A stretch of 64,000 bases of DNA. It comes from Branchiostoma floridae. Lineage: Eukaryota; Chordata; Leptocardii; Amphioxiformes; Branchiostomatidae. This document shows, one piece after another, positions 12,831-24,729 of this stretch. Made by a program: the position numbers and the translations under genes. Each line of letters begins with the position of its first letter. Position 1 is the stretch's first letter. The notes under the pieces were generated by a model. It saw only the letters and a list, made by a program, of their open reading frames with translations, ran no database searches and was not told the origin of the DNA. Where the stretch lies: assembly GCF_000003815.2 (NCBI RefSeq), contig NC_049996.1:15358828-15422827 (forward strand), read 5' to 3'.

Positions 12831-13269
12831 GTTGAAAAGCAGACATTTTTCCACTGTTGACAGCATGATCCTGTCAATAGTGGGAAATTGAACTACAGAC
12901 TGAATGATTTATCCTGTCAGTTACAATTTGTACCATATGTTATTGACAGGATGATCCTGTCAACAGTGCAAATATTACCCCAAATGATATTGTGATATTT
13001 GTAACACATTGTATAACGTTTCTGTTGTTATCGTCTGCACAAGAATTTTCCTCCATGGATCAAACTCGAAGGAGCAAATTAAAGTATGTACTGTAATTGA
13101 CAGGTGATCCCTGTATTGTAAATAAATGACAAAAGGGTCTACTGTATGTAATATGTCATAGAGATTCGGACAAGAATATTTCACTACATTTGGCACGGCA
13201 TTGCACCACAGTGACATTAACAGATTAACTGTCCATGTAACAATTACATTTGTAAATACTTTCACTTTT

Positions 13270-13440
13270 TTTTGGGACTACATCTGTTAGCAGCGCCACC
13301 TATGCTGCAGTACAATGGTGAATTACTAGTCAGAATTGCCCTGAAGAAAGTGACAGATGGTCACTGAAATGTTGGTTAAAAAACACTGTAGTGTAAAATT
13401 TTGTTATATGTACAGTGAATTGCCAACCTAATAAAACTGT
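13270..13440 (+). repeat. Probable retroelement 3' tail
   Basis: The block GAATTGCCCTGAAGAAAGTG, then a short GGTCACTGAAATGTTGGTT, is the kind of tail found at retroelement 3' ends. A related block (GTCAGAATTGCC, then TGAGGAAGGTCGCAGA) lies at 27935-27965. No reverse transcriptase ORF is visible. The assignment is from general resemblance only. Confidence 0.35.
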
Positions 13441-16400
13441 TCACGGACATACTTTAAATACAAATGTAGTCTTTTGCTTGAATGCAAGTTGTCAAATGCC
13501 TTTGCTAGAATTACTGTTCAACTTGTCATATGTTGTAACAAACAACTGTTGAACAATAGAGCCATTATGTATATAGACTGTCCACAAAGGAGCCATAATT
13601 AGCTACATAGACACTATGGAGTCTGTCATGTGTATTGGCAACCATAAAGACAACATTTACAGTGTTTGTATTGTGATAATTGTCATAGCATTTGTGAGTA
13701 TGATAAGACCAGCCATTGATAACAACAGATTGACCTATTCAAACATTTTATTGCTTTTACTGTCAGATTTGATTCAACTTGAACTTTAGAAATACCATTG
13801 AGCTATACATCATGTTATATGGCAATAAAAACTGTTGAACATTTAGAAGATTGTAAATTAAAAAAAGCTATCTTGATTGATCTTTATTATAACATTATGG
13901 TATATTTATAGTCTTTGGTCTTTGTGAATACACGCTTACTTTTATAGTCTTGCTTGTGGAATGTCTTGATGATTTGTTATCTATAAGTATTACTTGCATT
14001 ATGCAAATAATAGGCAGGAAGGTGTATTGCTGTAGGTATGAATGCTTACATATGGCTGTGTACCTAAACATAACATCATGTACAGGTATAGGCACCAAAG
14101 CAGAGGTTGTGGTCTTCAAATGTCTAACTTTCAATGACAATGATGATAGAAACAAAAATAATGAGTAAACAAATGTTTATTTTGATTTTTTGAGTGGACC
14201 TCAACTTCTCAGGTTTGTTTGTTTGTTTTGGTCTTTTGCCAACAATGAATTTTCATCTTTGCGATAGGAATAGCACATTTTTACTTTTAGTAACAAAGTA
14301 AGTATACATGGGAGCATAAATCTATCCATGTATAGTATCTGTAGTACGTAATGTTACATATGTATACTCTCCAAGGAGATGTTCAGCTCTTCTTGCTCGG
14401 AGATTACAGGTTAGTCTTACCGACTATTTCTTGTCTTTCACAGGTTTCTTAAAGGAAGACGTCTTGTAGCTGGCCAACATACCTAAGACCAACTGTGCAA
14501 CACCTTAGGTAAATTACAGGTGAGTTCCTCTCTCGTTTTCCTTTCCCCTCGTTAACGATTATGTGTGTCCACATCATTAGCCGTTGTCTGTCATTCTATA
14601 AGGTGTGAAGTAAGCGATTGTACTGCCCATCCCCCTCTGATGCTCCCACAATGGAGTTGTAACGATGGGAGGGAAAATTACTGATCTGTTTTACTTCACA
14701 GATTAGTTCCAACAAAAGCTCCACAAGATCATTCTCACACCACCCAGGCAGAAGAACACATTTTGGTCATTATGTGACAAATTAATTTCTTTTGTGTTTT
14801 GTGAGGGAAAATGTGTTGTAATTATAGTATTTGTTCTGGCTTCTGTGTGGGTGCATTTGGTGCTTTGTGAATAACAGTGGGACTTATTTCTCCATTTGCT
14901 AATTCTATTGTTGAATGTATGAAGTCATCCATGTTTTCCTGTGTTGCATGTAGACTACTGTAGTAGACACTTCCTCACATCCTGTCATACGTCCATTTCT
15001 GTCGTTTTCCCCATATTTGGTCATATCTGTCAGCCTTACTTTGTGTACAACTTGTTTCAAGGAAGCCAACAATCTTGTTAAACACATTGACTGTGTCTTG
15101 GAGAAACCTATAAATAGTTCTATTGTGCATGTAATTTCTCAAACTGCATTACTGGATATGCAGTTTTAAACTGCAAGAATGGGGACGGGTTATCTTGTGG
15201 TTAATTGTTTGCTTTATGGTTTCAACCATTTGAATATTAACAAATGTGTGCTATTATCATTGATAAACATTCAATGTAGAGACCCAAACATGAACATTGC
15301 ATGTAAGTTTTTTTCTAACAAATGAGTTACTTTATGTGAAATGATGCATTGGCATTGGTCTTATTATCATAAAACGGTAATGGAACAGTACAGTGCCTTG
15401 GGTATTGAGTAACATTATTGTAAGTTTGGATGGCACTTAAGACAGTTATAGAGCACTATCTAGAAATCAAAGTACAGTTTAAAGCCTTTGTTTCAACCTA
15501 ATACTTTCACAATGGCCATTGTAACCTTGTTCCAGCAGTAGATGCATGCTACAAAATAGGTGTGAAAAGCTTGTTTTGTGCTACCCACAGATTTTCAGGC
15601 TGTTAGTTTTGTCTGCGATGATGTGAAATTGTCTGCAAAGACCCACGCTGTGATTACACTATAACAGTAATGTGGCTGAAACAATGATAGAAGTAATTTG
15701 GGGAGTGCTGATAGAATTGGGTCCTCTTTGGAGACAGATGTTTTTGCAGACTAGTTGCAGTGTGTGTCTGGGTTCTAGGTACGATGGTAATGGCAAGGTA
15801 GCAAAGTGACCAATCAGGGGATGGTGTGGAAGGGGCTGTTAACTCTTCCACGATGTGGAGAGAATTAGGAAATGGGAGATGAAATGTTGACATTATTGTA
15901 ATGGTATTCATACCTGTTTACACTGCTTGTGATTAGAAGGTCTTTTGTCAGCTTGGAGGGTCATATCAACATTTTTTTACAGTGGGTCTGATATTGTAAT
16001 GTAAATACTAACACAGTTTTACAGAAATAATAGCATGGTAGCTAGAATCTTGTGTATAAAAGTTTGGTTTCCATAGAAGTGGACGTGTAGGCAAGCATAC
16101 ACATCAGACAATTTATTGGAGTACAGTATGGTACAAAGCTCGGGCTGCGTACAAAATGTTACATCAAGTACAGAGGTTTAGGTACAGGTCTTCAATGATA
16201 ACAGAAAAAGTAAACAAGACTGTTTATTCGGACTTTTGCATATCTAGTGCAAAGAACCAACTCTCACAAGAGGATGTTAACTTAAATCAAATATACAGTT
16301 TTTTTACATCTCTCAAATGCTCAGTTATCAACTCTGTGGTTGGAACTGCACACTGGTAGTATCAGAATAAGTAGATATTTGAGGAAGTATATTCCCCTGC

Positions 16401-16830
16401 AATTGTAGATTTTTTCCCTGTAATTTGCAGGCAGTATGTGTGTATTTTAAGCCAGGTGAATGCCTCAATCTCTATATACAGATATACATTTATAAACATG
16501 TAGTGGTAGATGTGAACAGAGTAACTGAATGTTACAAGCATTGATTACCTAATGGCATAGAAATATAACATTGTAGTAAAAGATGTTTTCACCCACAAAT
16601 GAGGATCAACATGTCTACCGTCTCTGAATCAAAAGAAATCACGCTAGTTTGAAATGGCTTAGAAATATGTCTGTGTAGAGATGTTTTCACCCACAAATGA
16701 TGATTTAGATGGTCTTCTATCTCTCAATCAAAAGAAATCACAGCAGTTTGACTATCGTGGTCCTCTGTCTTACTCTACATTGTAACATTCAGCTCCTCTG
16801 CTTACACTGACACTGTTGTTTACAGGGAGC
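13440..16830. other. Upstream region of TTI2, AT-rich, no coding exon seen
   Basis: No ORF with recognisable protein content. Between 16800 and 16843 there is a convincing 3' splice site (TGTTGTTTACAG then GGAGCG) 17 nt before the TTI2 ATG. A non-coding first exon of TTI2 is therefore likely somewhere in this stretch, but I cannot place it. Confidence 0.4.
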
Positions 16831-16843
16831 GATAACGTCCGCT

Positions 16844-18415
16844 ATGGCTGACCGCGTGGCCAACTTACCGCGCTTGCTCGAGCAGTTAGGTTTGAGCGAA
16901 ACCTCTGGAGACGACAACACCCGATCCGACCGTGACCACGTAGATTTCATCCTGAAAACGTACACTGTTGCAGAAGTACTGTCCGAGTTGTGTGCAGAAA
17001 TAGGGAAGGATGTTCCAAAGAAGGCGTCACTTCTCGATAAATCTTCACAGATATTCCAGCAAAGTCCTACAAGCTGGTTAGTACCAGATGACACTAACAC
17101 TGAGGCATTGTCCACACAATACGTTGCCTATGTATGCAGTCTTCTGTCCGCCATTCGAATCTCAGACCAAAGACCAAGTGAGGAGGAAATCATTCATGAT
17201 GAAGACTTTACAAATGTTCAGGAGGTGACACCAGATGTTCTTAAAGTCATTTGTGAGCTCCTGAGGGCCTTGGATAGAAATGAAGACTCCAACTACTGGC
17301 AGAGACTTCAAGACTTGAAGGGAAAGGTCTTTAAGAAAATTGCACCCAGTGTTGCATGTGGCTGTATTGCATACCTTGGAGCAAAACAGCCGTGGAGTAA
17401 TGACCGTTGTGCATCTTGTGCACAGGATACTCTGTCGCTAGTCATGCGATGTTGCGACTTTGAAAACGAGTCTGAAATGCTTTGTGGAGATGACGCGGGT
17501 AAAGTCGGCATCTTTGGCTCCATTCTGAGCTTGCTAAAACCAAACCTTGGGAGAGACACCTGGAAGAAGAATCTGTCCACTAGACATGTTTTCCACTGGT
17601 GTGTGCTCCGTGTAGCCCGCCCTCACCTGTCTGACTACGTCAATAGTGTCCTCCCCCCTGTTCTGTTGTTCTTGGACGATCACCAGCTGGAGAACAGACT
17701 GCTTGGTGTTGACTGCCTACAGCATGTGCTGAGGAACACCCCCGCTGCAGAGCTGAGATGGTACAACCGTGCTGGGGTCATCTACGATGCTCTTCAAGCT
17801 ACGCTGTACTCGCAGGAGCCGCGACTGGTAGAGAAAGCCGTGCCATGTTTGCTTGACGTTTGTGCAGTCTTGGAGAAGGTGCAGAATGAAGAAGGAGTTC
17901 CTCGAAAGGCGAGCCAATCGGACGCTTTACTCCGCCATATACTGAGTAACATGCAGCACGAAGGGAAGATAGCCATGAGACGTGCGTACTGCAAGCATCT
18001 GTATCTCATCATACAACACATGGGTATCCGCTGCGTGCGGCACCTGAACCGACTTCTACATGTGTTATACGAATATCTGGAGGTTTGTGACGGACCTGTA
18101 GAATCCGCGCGAAAAGACGTACTGATGGCAACGAAGACGATGATCATACACACATGGCCGCGTATGCCGTACCACGCACAGCCGTTAGCAAAAGCCTTGC
18201 TAAAGCTCTTGATCGATATGTCGATGGATGAGAGTAGGACGCCGGAAAATGTTCGGGAAGAGATCTGTGTGTCTGCCACGGAGTGTCTGGTGCTTTTGAA
18301 CAGATGTTGTGGAGGGAGGCTAGCAGATGACATGAGGGGCGTTGGAGAAGAACTAGGGATTGATGCAGTAAAGAAGTGTGTCAGAACAGTTTTGGAAGAC
18401 ATGGAAACTCCGTAA
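16844..18415 (+). CDS. TTI2: TELO2-interacting protein 2 (TTI2)
   Basis: 523-aa protein in one uninterrupted coding exon, close to the roughly 500 aa usual for animal TTI2. TTI2 works with TELO2 and TTI1 (the TTT complex), an HSP90 co-chaperone assembly that stabilises newly made PIKK kinases such as mTOR, ATM, ATR and DNA-PK. The chain is a helical, HEAT-like repeat protein. The family's conserved block lies at about residues 285-345, with features such as GVDCLQHVLRN, LRWYNRAGVIYDAL and VEKAVPCLLDVC. A second conserved part at about 370-470 includes RRAYCKHLYLII and WPRMPYHAQPLAKALLKLL. No signal peptide or membrane segment is seen. The start is the first ATG after a good 3' splice site (CTGTTGTTTACAG), which suggests a 5'UTR intron. 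Directly downstream, the last 31 or so codons plus stop recur as tandem copies. The family call is from recognition of the motifs, not from a search. Confidence 0.9.
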   Translation: MADRVANLPRLLEQLGLSETSGDDNTRSDRDHVDFILKTYTVAEVLSELCAEIGKDVPKKASLLDKSSQIFQQSPTSWLVPDDTNTEALSTQYVAYVCSLLSAIRISDQRPSEEEIIHDEDFTNVQEVTPDVLKVICELLRALDRNEDSNYWQRLQDLKGKVFKKIAPSVACGCIAYLGAKQPWSNDRCASCAQDTLSLVMRCCDFENESEMLCGDDAGKVGIFGSILSLLKPNLGRDTWKKNLSTRHVFHWCVLRVARPHLSDYVNSVLPPVLLFLDDHQLENRLLGVDCLQHVLRNTPAAELRWYNRAGVIYDALQATLYSQEPRLVEKAVPCLLDVCAVLEKVQNEEGVPRKASQSDALLRHILSNMQHEGKIAMRRAYCKHLYLIIQHMGIRCVRHLNRLLHVLYEYLEVCDGPVESARKDVLMATKTMIIHTWPRMPYHAQPLAKALLKLLIDMSMDESRTPENVREEICVSATECLVLLNRCCGGRLADDMRGVGEELGIDAVKKCVRTVLEDMETP

Positions 18416-18451
18416 TGAACGTCAAATTTTTTCAGGATGTTCAAAGATATG

Positions 18452-18842
18452 TTAGCAGAAGACATGAGGGGCATTGGAGAGGAACTAGGGATCGATGCAG
18501 TGAAGAAGTGTGTCAGAACAGTTTTGGAAGACATGGAAAATCCGTAACGAACGTCAAATTTTTTCAGCACGTTCTAACATGTGTTAGCAGATGACATGAT
18601 CATGAGAGTCATTGGAGAAGAACTAGGAATAGATGCAGTGAAGAAGTGTGTCAGAACAGTTTTGGAAGACGTGGAAAATCTGTAACGAACATCAAATATT
18701 TTCAGGACGTTCAAAGATATGCTAGTAGTTTAAAGTGAGTAAAAAAATCTATCACGATGCAGTGAAGAAGTGTGTCAGAAGTTTGGGAAAACATGGAAAA
18801 TCCATAACAAACTTAAAATTTTTTCAGCACATTCTAATTTCT
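18452..18842 (+). repeat. Tandem copies of the TTI2 C-terminal coding tail
   Basis: Three diverged copies follow the TTI2 stop, at about 18452-18547, 18584-18685 and 18754-18800 (partial). Copies two and three of the tail keep an open frame for about 30 codons (LAEDMRGIGEELGIDAV... and LADDMIMRVIGEELGIDAV...), each ending in a stop. Each is preceded by CAAATTTTTTCAG-like sequence, which looks like a 3' splice site. They could be alternative terminal exons or neutral minisatellite copies. Confidence 0.85.
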
Positions 18843-19659
18843 AAGATATAGTAATAGTTAAAACCAAAACAAAAATCTTTTCTGTATCTTTGTTGTATAG
18901 AGTGGTGCCTCTCTCTATATGTAGCCCCTGGGCCACACAGTTGTATGAGCGCTACAGCAGGTGTCTAGGCCACTGGTAGTCTAAAATATGATAAAAAGAA
19001 GATAAAGGAAAAGAGGAAAATTGTCCAGTTTGCATCTTCTACATCAAGCTAGTAGTAGTATGTTTTATGGAGAACCCTGTGCAAGTTCTAACTTCTAAAA
19101 GATGAATATGCCTTTGCTGAAAATTTTTTAGTAAACGAAATATGATAACATTAAAACTAAGGCAAATAACATTAAGTATTCAGTACATATTCCTTTCCCT
19201 TTTGATTCTCCAAAACTCTATCTTTTATCACTGTACACCAACATAGCACAACTGTCCTTGTGTAACTTTAAGTTGTAACTTTACTTGTATAACTAATAAC
19301 TTTGTGAATCCCTAAGTCACGTAAGTGAAAGGAAAGTTCTATAATGCTCATCTGCTGTAATAGTCACATATCGGTACAACTCCATCAAAAATGCATTAAA
19401 GTTAATGACATCAAATCATCTACTTCCTCTTTATAAAAAGAACATTCCTTATTCTCTCTAGATTACTATCGTTACATTAATACATAATTATAGTGCTGTT
19501 AATTACATGCAATTTTATTTCCAATCTACGGGGAGACATTTTGATTGCTTTTGCCCGCACAGCACTCAAGTCAGGACCTCATAGGTGGCATAAATATTAA
19601 AATTGGCGCCTGATGGTTCACAGTAGGCGATGGGTAGGGTGTAGGGGGACTTGTTGTAA

Positions 19660-20040
19660 GGCCTAGGAAAAAAAATGTTGTGTTTCCTGTTTCCCTACCT
19701 ACCCTAGAAAACCTGCCGACCCTAGACTTTTTTTCGTTGGGCAGTGGAGCCACATGGCTTCCAGTTAGAATTTTTATTCAGCCTGCTGCCTGTTGAAGTA
19801 AGAATGCTGCTTGACCTATCTAATGAAGGATAAATTATCTTTTTATGCACAAAATTTAAAGTTTAAGAGACAAGTATCCTCATGCTACATTTCAGTTTAC
19901 TTTGATCAACTGTATTGTAATATGTCACACTCGAGTTTTGGCCAGCCTAAAAATATTACAAGAAAAAAAGATAATCCCTACCTACCGACCCTAATTTCTT
20001 CAGGATCGAAACTGGAAACACAACATTTTTTCCAAGGCCC
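19660..20040. repeat. TIR element, family C, copy 1
   Basis: About 380 bp, bounded by GGCCTAGG(A)n-TGTTGTGTTTCC and the approximate inverse GGAAACACAACA(T)n-CCAAGGCC. Internally it has CTACCTACC and CTACCTACCGACCCTAA near the two ends. A second copy is at 35614-36039. Confidence 0.7.
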
Positions 20041-20104
20041 AACATAATTTGTTCCAATCCCTGAAATTTTGTCATCGAACAAGTTCTCTGGAACCTATTC
20101 CTTA

Positions 20105-20220
20105 CTTTGCTGGTCAATTGATGTTACCACCAAAAGGTTTGAATGCGTAAATCTCCAGACGGATAGCAGAAGCGAACATAGGAGAAAACTACTCTCTGGA
20201 TGGTACTAAGGCTAGAGGGT
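20105..20220 (-). repeat. Terminal fragment of the Crypton-associated TIR element
   Basis: Read on the minus strand, the segment matches the left end of the element at 47534: a TAG-CCT-GGTACCATC-like end, then TTTTCTCCTATGTTCGCTTC, CCGTCTGGAGA and CCTTTTGGTGG. Immediately downstream are further copies of the end motif (TAGCCTGGGTACTATC at 20220 and GATGGTACCCAGGCTA at 20309-20324), so this is a nested cluster of such ends. Confidence 0.7.
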
Positions 20221-20549
20221 AGCCTGGGTACTATCTGACTTCTCCTTACACTCGCTACCCTAAGTATTTTTTTAGGGAAGCGAGTGTAAGGAGCCCCGGT
20301 AGAAATCGGATGGTACCCAGGCTAGCTAGAGGGTGTAGGGGGACTTGTTGTAATCTTGTGCCGATCTTGATAAGACCACCTGTGGGTACAACATGCCCCA
20401 ACGAGGCACTAATTACTTCATCACAGATGACTGGGTGGAGCTCCACACAAAGGAGGATGTCCCCCCAACAATGCGCACAGATAAGGGTGCAGATGTGTTA
20501 GGGCATTATGGAGAATTACAGCAGATAAGGGTCGTCTAGACAATGATGA

Positions 20550-21420
20550 GCTAAGTGTGGGGCCTTTTGGAATTCTGCAGTGGAGGATGGATAACGCTGT
20601 GGTCAGACTCGTCATGTCGCATAACCTTATGCTGGGACATCATCTACATGGACGGAGATCTTTCATCATGGAGATGTTAGAATAAGGCCCAATCTAGACA
20701 CAGTTTTTACTGATATCTGTGGGGATGTCGGGAGGGATCTGGAACGTTGGCTGCGGGACACCCGTGGCGCTTGCAGTCATAAACAGCTATGTAGCCTAAT
20801 GAGCCCGCATTATATGCTAATGAGCCCTCCCGAAGTCGGGACACATCTACACGCGTGCGGAAGCTGTCGGGGACACCTGCTAAGCTATCGTACGAATGGT
20901 CCGGACCTTTCGGGAGAAATTTTCCCGATATCTTTATGGCGATATTGCAGTTCCATCTAGACGCTGAAAAAAAGCTGTCGGCGAGAGGTTGTTGGCTCGC
21001 CGATATTGTGAAAATCCGTGTCTAGATTGTGCCTAAGTGTGGGGCCTTTGGAATTCTGCAGTGGAGGATGGATAACGCTGTGGTCAGACCACAGGCGGAA
21101 GGCCATCCAGATTTTGTTGATATCAGTATTACTTTGCCATATTATTAAAAATCAAACTCAAACAGTGTGTACTTGTTCCACAGAGATTCCCAAGAATCAT
21201 ACACTACCCTTAACACACGCTGTGTAAACCGAAAGTTTCCCGAGAATCGGACACTAACACACACTGTAACGTTACTTTGGTCCACTGTGTGTTGAGTGTA
21301 TACGTGTGCAAAGAAAGCAACAGAGATTTTGACAAAAACTCTTATGTCCTATCGGTCAGACTTGTCATGGCACATAACCATATGCTGGGACATCATCTAC
21401 ATGGACGGAGATGTTAGAAA
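20550..21420. repeat. Local duplication split by a MITE (family J)
   Basis: The block AGTGTGGGGCCTTTTGGAAT followed by CTGCAGTGGAGGATGG occurs at 20553 and again at 21035. A further part of the same unit (GCTGGGACATCATCTACATG) occurs at 20632 and 21381. Between them, 20696-21033 is an element with inverted ends GGCCCAATCTAGACAC and GTGTCTAGATTGTGCC, flanked by TAA on both sides, consistent with a 3-bp target duplication. Confidence 0.7.
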
Positions 21421-21429
21421 AAGCAATCT

Positions 21430-22270
21430 TTCGTTGTTCATCATAAGTTACGTGGTTGGCCATGCCTCCTCCACTCCTGGAGAAAGAGATCCCTTCAGGA
21501 TGATGTCAAGTTTATGTGGTGCAGGCATATGGCTAGCCTGATTTAATCGCGCTTCTTAGGCCCGTCCTACATTGCCGCGCCGGGGAGTAGGCTACAAGCT
21601 CCGGATAGGGGAGTTTGCATTACACAGACTAGCACTGCCACTGAGTGGTGCAACCAATTATCAGAGATGACAGACATCAAAAGCAAGTTGCAAATGACTT
21701 AGAATACTCTACACAGAAAGCTGTTGCATAATTTGAAAAGGGTAAATAAGTGTCAAAATACTAGTCTCTGTATCTATATAGCCGATATAACCACCCTTTG
21801 GCATAACACACCATATTAGTAGTCATTCCCTATTGGCTGTCAAAATGTCTTCTATTTTCTTGTTTTGTGAACAGTCCACCACATGTCTTTCCCTCCTTGA
21901 ACATGTTTTCCCAAAGTCTTAACCCCCTTGACAGTAAACGGACAGTTTATTTACTTTCGCCCCCCTCCCCACCCCCAGATTTGCACAAGTCACCTTCCCA
22001 GGGGGTCAGAGGTCACAGCTGGCAGCTGGAAGATCTCCCTAACGAGTGGGGCGGGGAGTTTACACTATTAAAAGTCAATTTGGTTGAGGAGGCTGATAGA
22101 CTGGGACCATCTCATCAGTTCGGATGTTCTTCTCAAAGACATTTTCTAGCCTCCAAGCAAAACAGTTAACTAGTGTCTGTTCCGGTAGAGACAGATGATA
22201 AAATGTCATTTTTAACAAATGACAGATTAGGGAGTGTGTTTCTTGATACGTAAGTGTTTCTTTTGACTAA
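21430..22270. other. Non-coding stretch
   Basis: No supported exon or clear repeat family. It ends at the family A MITE. Confidence 0.4.
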
Positions 22271-22274
22271 GACT

Positions 22275-22470
22275 TAGTCTCTACCAGACTCCGGATCGCT
22301 GGAAAATCGTAGAAATGGAACAAATAGAGAGGAATATAACCCGCCAGGGACAGCTCGCGATCCTAGGATCGCGTGCTGTTCCCTGGCCGGTTATATTCCT
22401 CTGGCCGGCTTACTCCTCTATTTGTTCCATTTCTACGATTTTCCAGCGATCCGGAGTCTGGTAGAGACTA
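22275..22470. repeat. Fold-back MITE, family A, copy 3
   Basis: About 196 bp with arms TAGTCTCTACCAGACTCCGG and CCGGAGTCTGGTAGAGACTA. The central palindrome is CGCGATCCTAGGATCGCG. Flanks AAGACT / ACTAAG are compatible with a short target duplication. The left arm is shorter than the right by an internal deletion. Confidence 0.9.
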
Positions 22471-22959
22471 ACTAAGACTACTGATGACCCCACGTTTTTG
22501 TTGTGTCACTCGGTGCATGTAAAATCACAACAAGGTGACATTGGTGCAAGACTGTCTCTAAGACCTGCGTCCTAGTTCGGAAACTTTCTTGTTGGGACAT
22601 AAATAAAATGCAGGAAACAACAAAGATTGATTGCACAGAGATACAGAAACATAGTGAAACAAAACGCTGAAAGGTTCACTCTTTTTCAATAACTTCATCT
22701 GCCATTTTACTCCATTTTGAGCTCATTTTTAATTCTACATTTGCTGTCAAGAAGGGCTCTCCATATGTTTCGAAGATTGAATGAATACTGGTAAATAAAT
22801 AGATGTTGTGGCAGCAGGTGCGCGTAAAAAAAATAAGTCTGCGATTTATTTGTTGTCGGTAATGATAAGTTCATGTTACAGTCGTCACCGTGAAAATCGT
22901 GAACATAAAAGTACACCGAAAAAAAAAAAATCAGCATTTACAATATACAAAAGAAATAA

Positions 22960-23425
22960 AGGCTGACAAACTGAAAGACTATTGTCTGTTTTTGAAGATG
23001 ATCCGTTTAACCTGAAGAAATAATAGTTACGGACAAACTGAGTGACTGTAGTCTGTTTTTGAAGATGATCCATCCACCAATAGTTGACCTGAAGAAATAA
23101 TAGTGAACCTGAAGAAACAATAATTAAGGACAAACTGAGAGAATGATGTCTGTTTTTGAAGATGATCCGTTTAACCTGAAGAAATCAGGACAAACTGAGT
23201 GACTGTAGTCTGTTTTTGTAGATGATCCATTCACCTGAAGAAATAATAGTTAAGGACAAACTGAGTGACTGTTGTCTGTTTTTGAAGATGATCCATTCAC
23301 CAATAGTTAACCTGAAGAAATAATAGTGAACCTGAAGAAACAATAGGTAAGGACAAACTGAGTGACTGTTGTCTGTTTCTGGTTTTTGAAGATGATCCGT
23401 TTAACCTGAAGAAATAATAGCTAAG
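22960..23425. repeat. Minisatellite array, units of about 60-90 bp
   Basis: About six irregular units share GGACAAACTGAGTGACTG, GTCTGTTTTTGAAGATGATC and AACCTGAAGAAATAATAG. Some units have an extra CACCAATAGTT block or a doubled CCTGAAGAAA-CAATAG piece, so unit length varies by whole sub-blocks. There is no coding frame. The nearest recognised exon is far away. Confidence 0.9.
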
Positions 23426-24017
23426 GACATGTCTCCAGCTGGGGCAGAAGGCATCACGCCTCACAGTTAACAGGGTTAGGATTCATTCACTCGTGAGATG
23501 ACTTCATTAGGATTATAAAAGCCTCATTTCTGACGGAAAGGGCAAAATGAATTAAATCTTATCATGGACCAGATGGGAATAAATCTGTTATGATAATTGC
23601 TGTGTTTGATATCTCTAAGCAGATGTAGGGGTCTGGCTAAGTCACAGTGTTTTACACATGCCTTTTCGACAAAAAAGGTGTATTACAGTAAAGAATTACT
23701 GTAGAAGAATAAGATAAAACGAATGATCCTGTATCTTCTTGGAGATTATACTGTATTGTGGTTATACCACCAATAGAGGTGCTGGTATGAAATTTGCTTC
23801 TTAGGTGTATACAAATTTTACCACATCTGTCCAAAAAATCTGAACATTGAATTGATAAAAATGTATTTTTGTAAGCTTAAATGACATTTGACAAAAAATA
23901 ACATATTTGATTCTGAAAATGCCCTTAAACAATGAGTGGGACGGAAGAAAATTCAAAGCTGGAGACAGCCCTGATGAATAAAAAGCAATATTGCATTTTT
24001 AAACCATTCTATGAACA

Positions 24018-24184
24018 GTCAATGAAGGTTAGACATCTAGGTAATGAGATACGGCAAAGAGCAAGTACAACTGGATATGTCACCAACGAAAGGTAGTGGA
24101 ATCTGCCTGAAAGTTTTAGTGAAATGTGTGACAGTTTCCAAAATCATATCCAGTTGCTTGAGTAATTGCTATTTGGCGCATTCT
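24018..24184. repeat. MITE, family D, copy 1
   Basis: Inverted ends: TCAATGAAGGTTAGACATC ... GGTAATGAGATACGGCAAA, and AAAATCATATCCAGTTGCTTG ... GCTATTTGGC. It is related to copies at 29597-29680, 33968-34060, 39727-39930 and 50663-50961. Confidence 0.6.
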
Positions 24185-24579
24185 ATGAACGAACATCAAA
24201 ACATTTTTCTTGTTTTCAGTTTGATGTAGAATTAGTTTCCCTGTTTGTACTTCGATGTAGAAGCACATGTATGAGTAGTTCCTTGTTTACTGATTTCCTT
24301 CCTGTTTGCTCTGAAAAACTCCGCTGCGTCATTTTTGTGCCAGTCAGCAAATATTTCCCCAGACAGAATGTTTAGAATACCGTGTACCGTTCAGTAGCAT
24401 TCCTGGCTGTAGCATTTTGCCGGGAAGTGTATTTTTAGAGCTTTGTTGCTGGAGTCTTGGTCAATGTTTGTGTGTGTGCTGGCATGTTGGTGTTACAGTG
24501 TGAGGGAGATCTTGTGTAAACTCTGATTCTGTGTTTGAAGTTTTAAGGGAAACATGCTCTTGTAATAGTGGGCTTCAAG

Positions 24580-24714
24580 TAATCTCCAAGCAGATCCTAC
24601 GGTGCCATAAGATAGTATCAAAGCTGGCCAAGGAGTGTAGCTGGCTAAGGGAGTCAAACGGGCACGGGAAGTTTGATACTATACACTCCGCACCGTGGAT
24701 CTGGTTGGAGACTA
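24580..24714. repeat. Palindromic MITE, family E, copy 1
   Basis: The left arm TAATCTCCAAGCAGATCCTA ... GATAGTATCAAA is mirrored by TTTGATACTATA ... GGATCTGGTTGGAGACTA. A better preserved copy lies at 38114-38286. Confidence 0.7.
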
Positions 24715-24729
24715 GGCTTCAAGTGCCAC

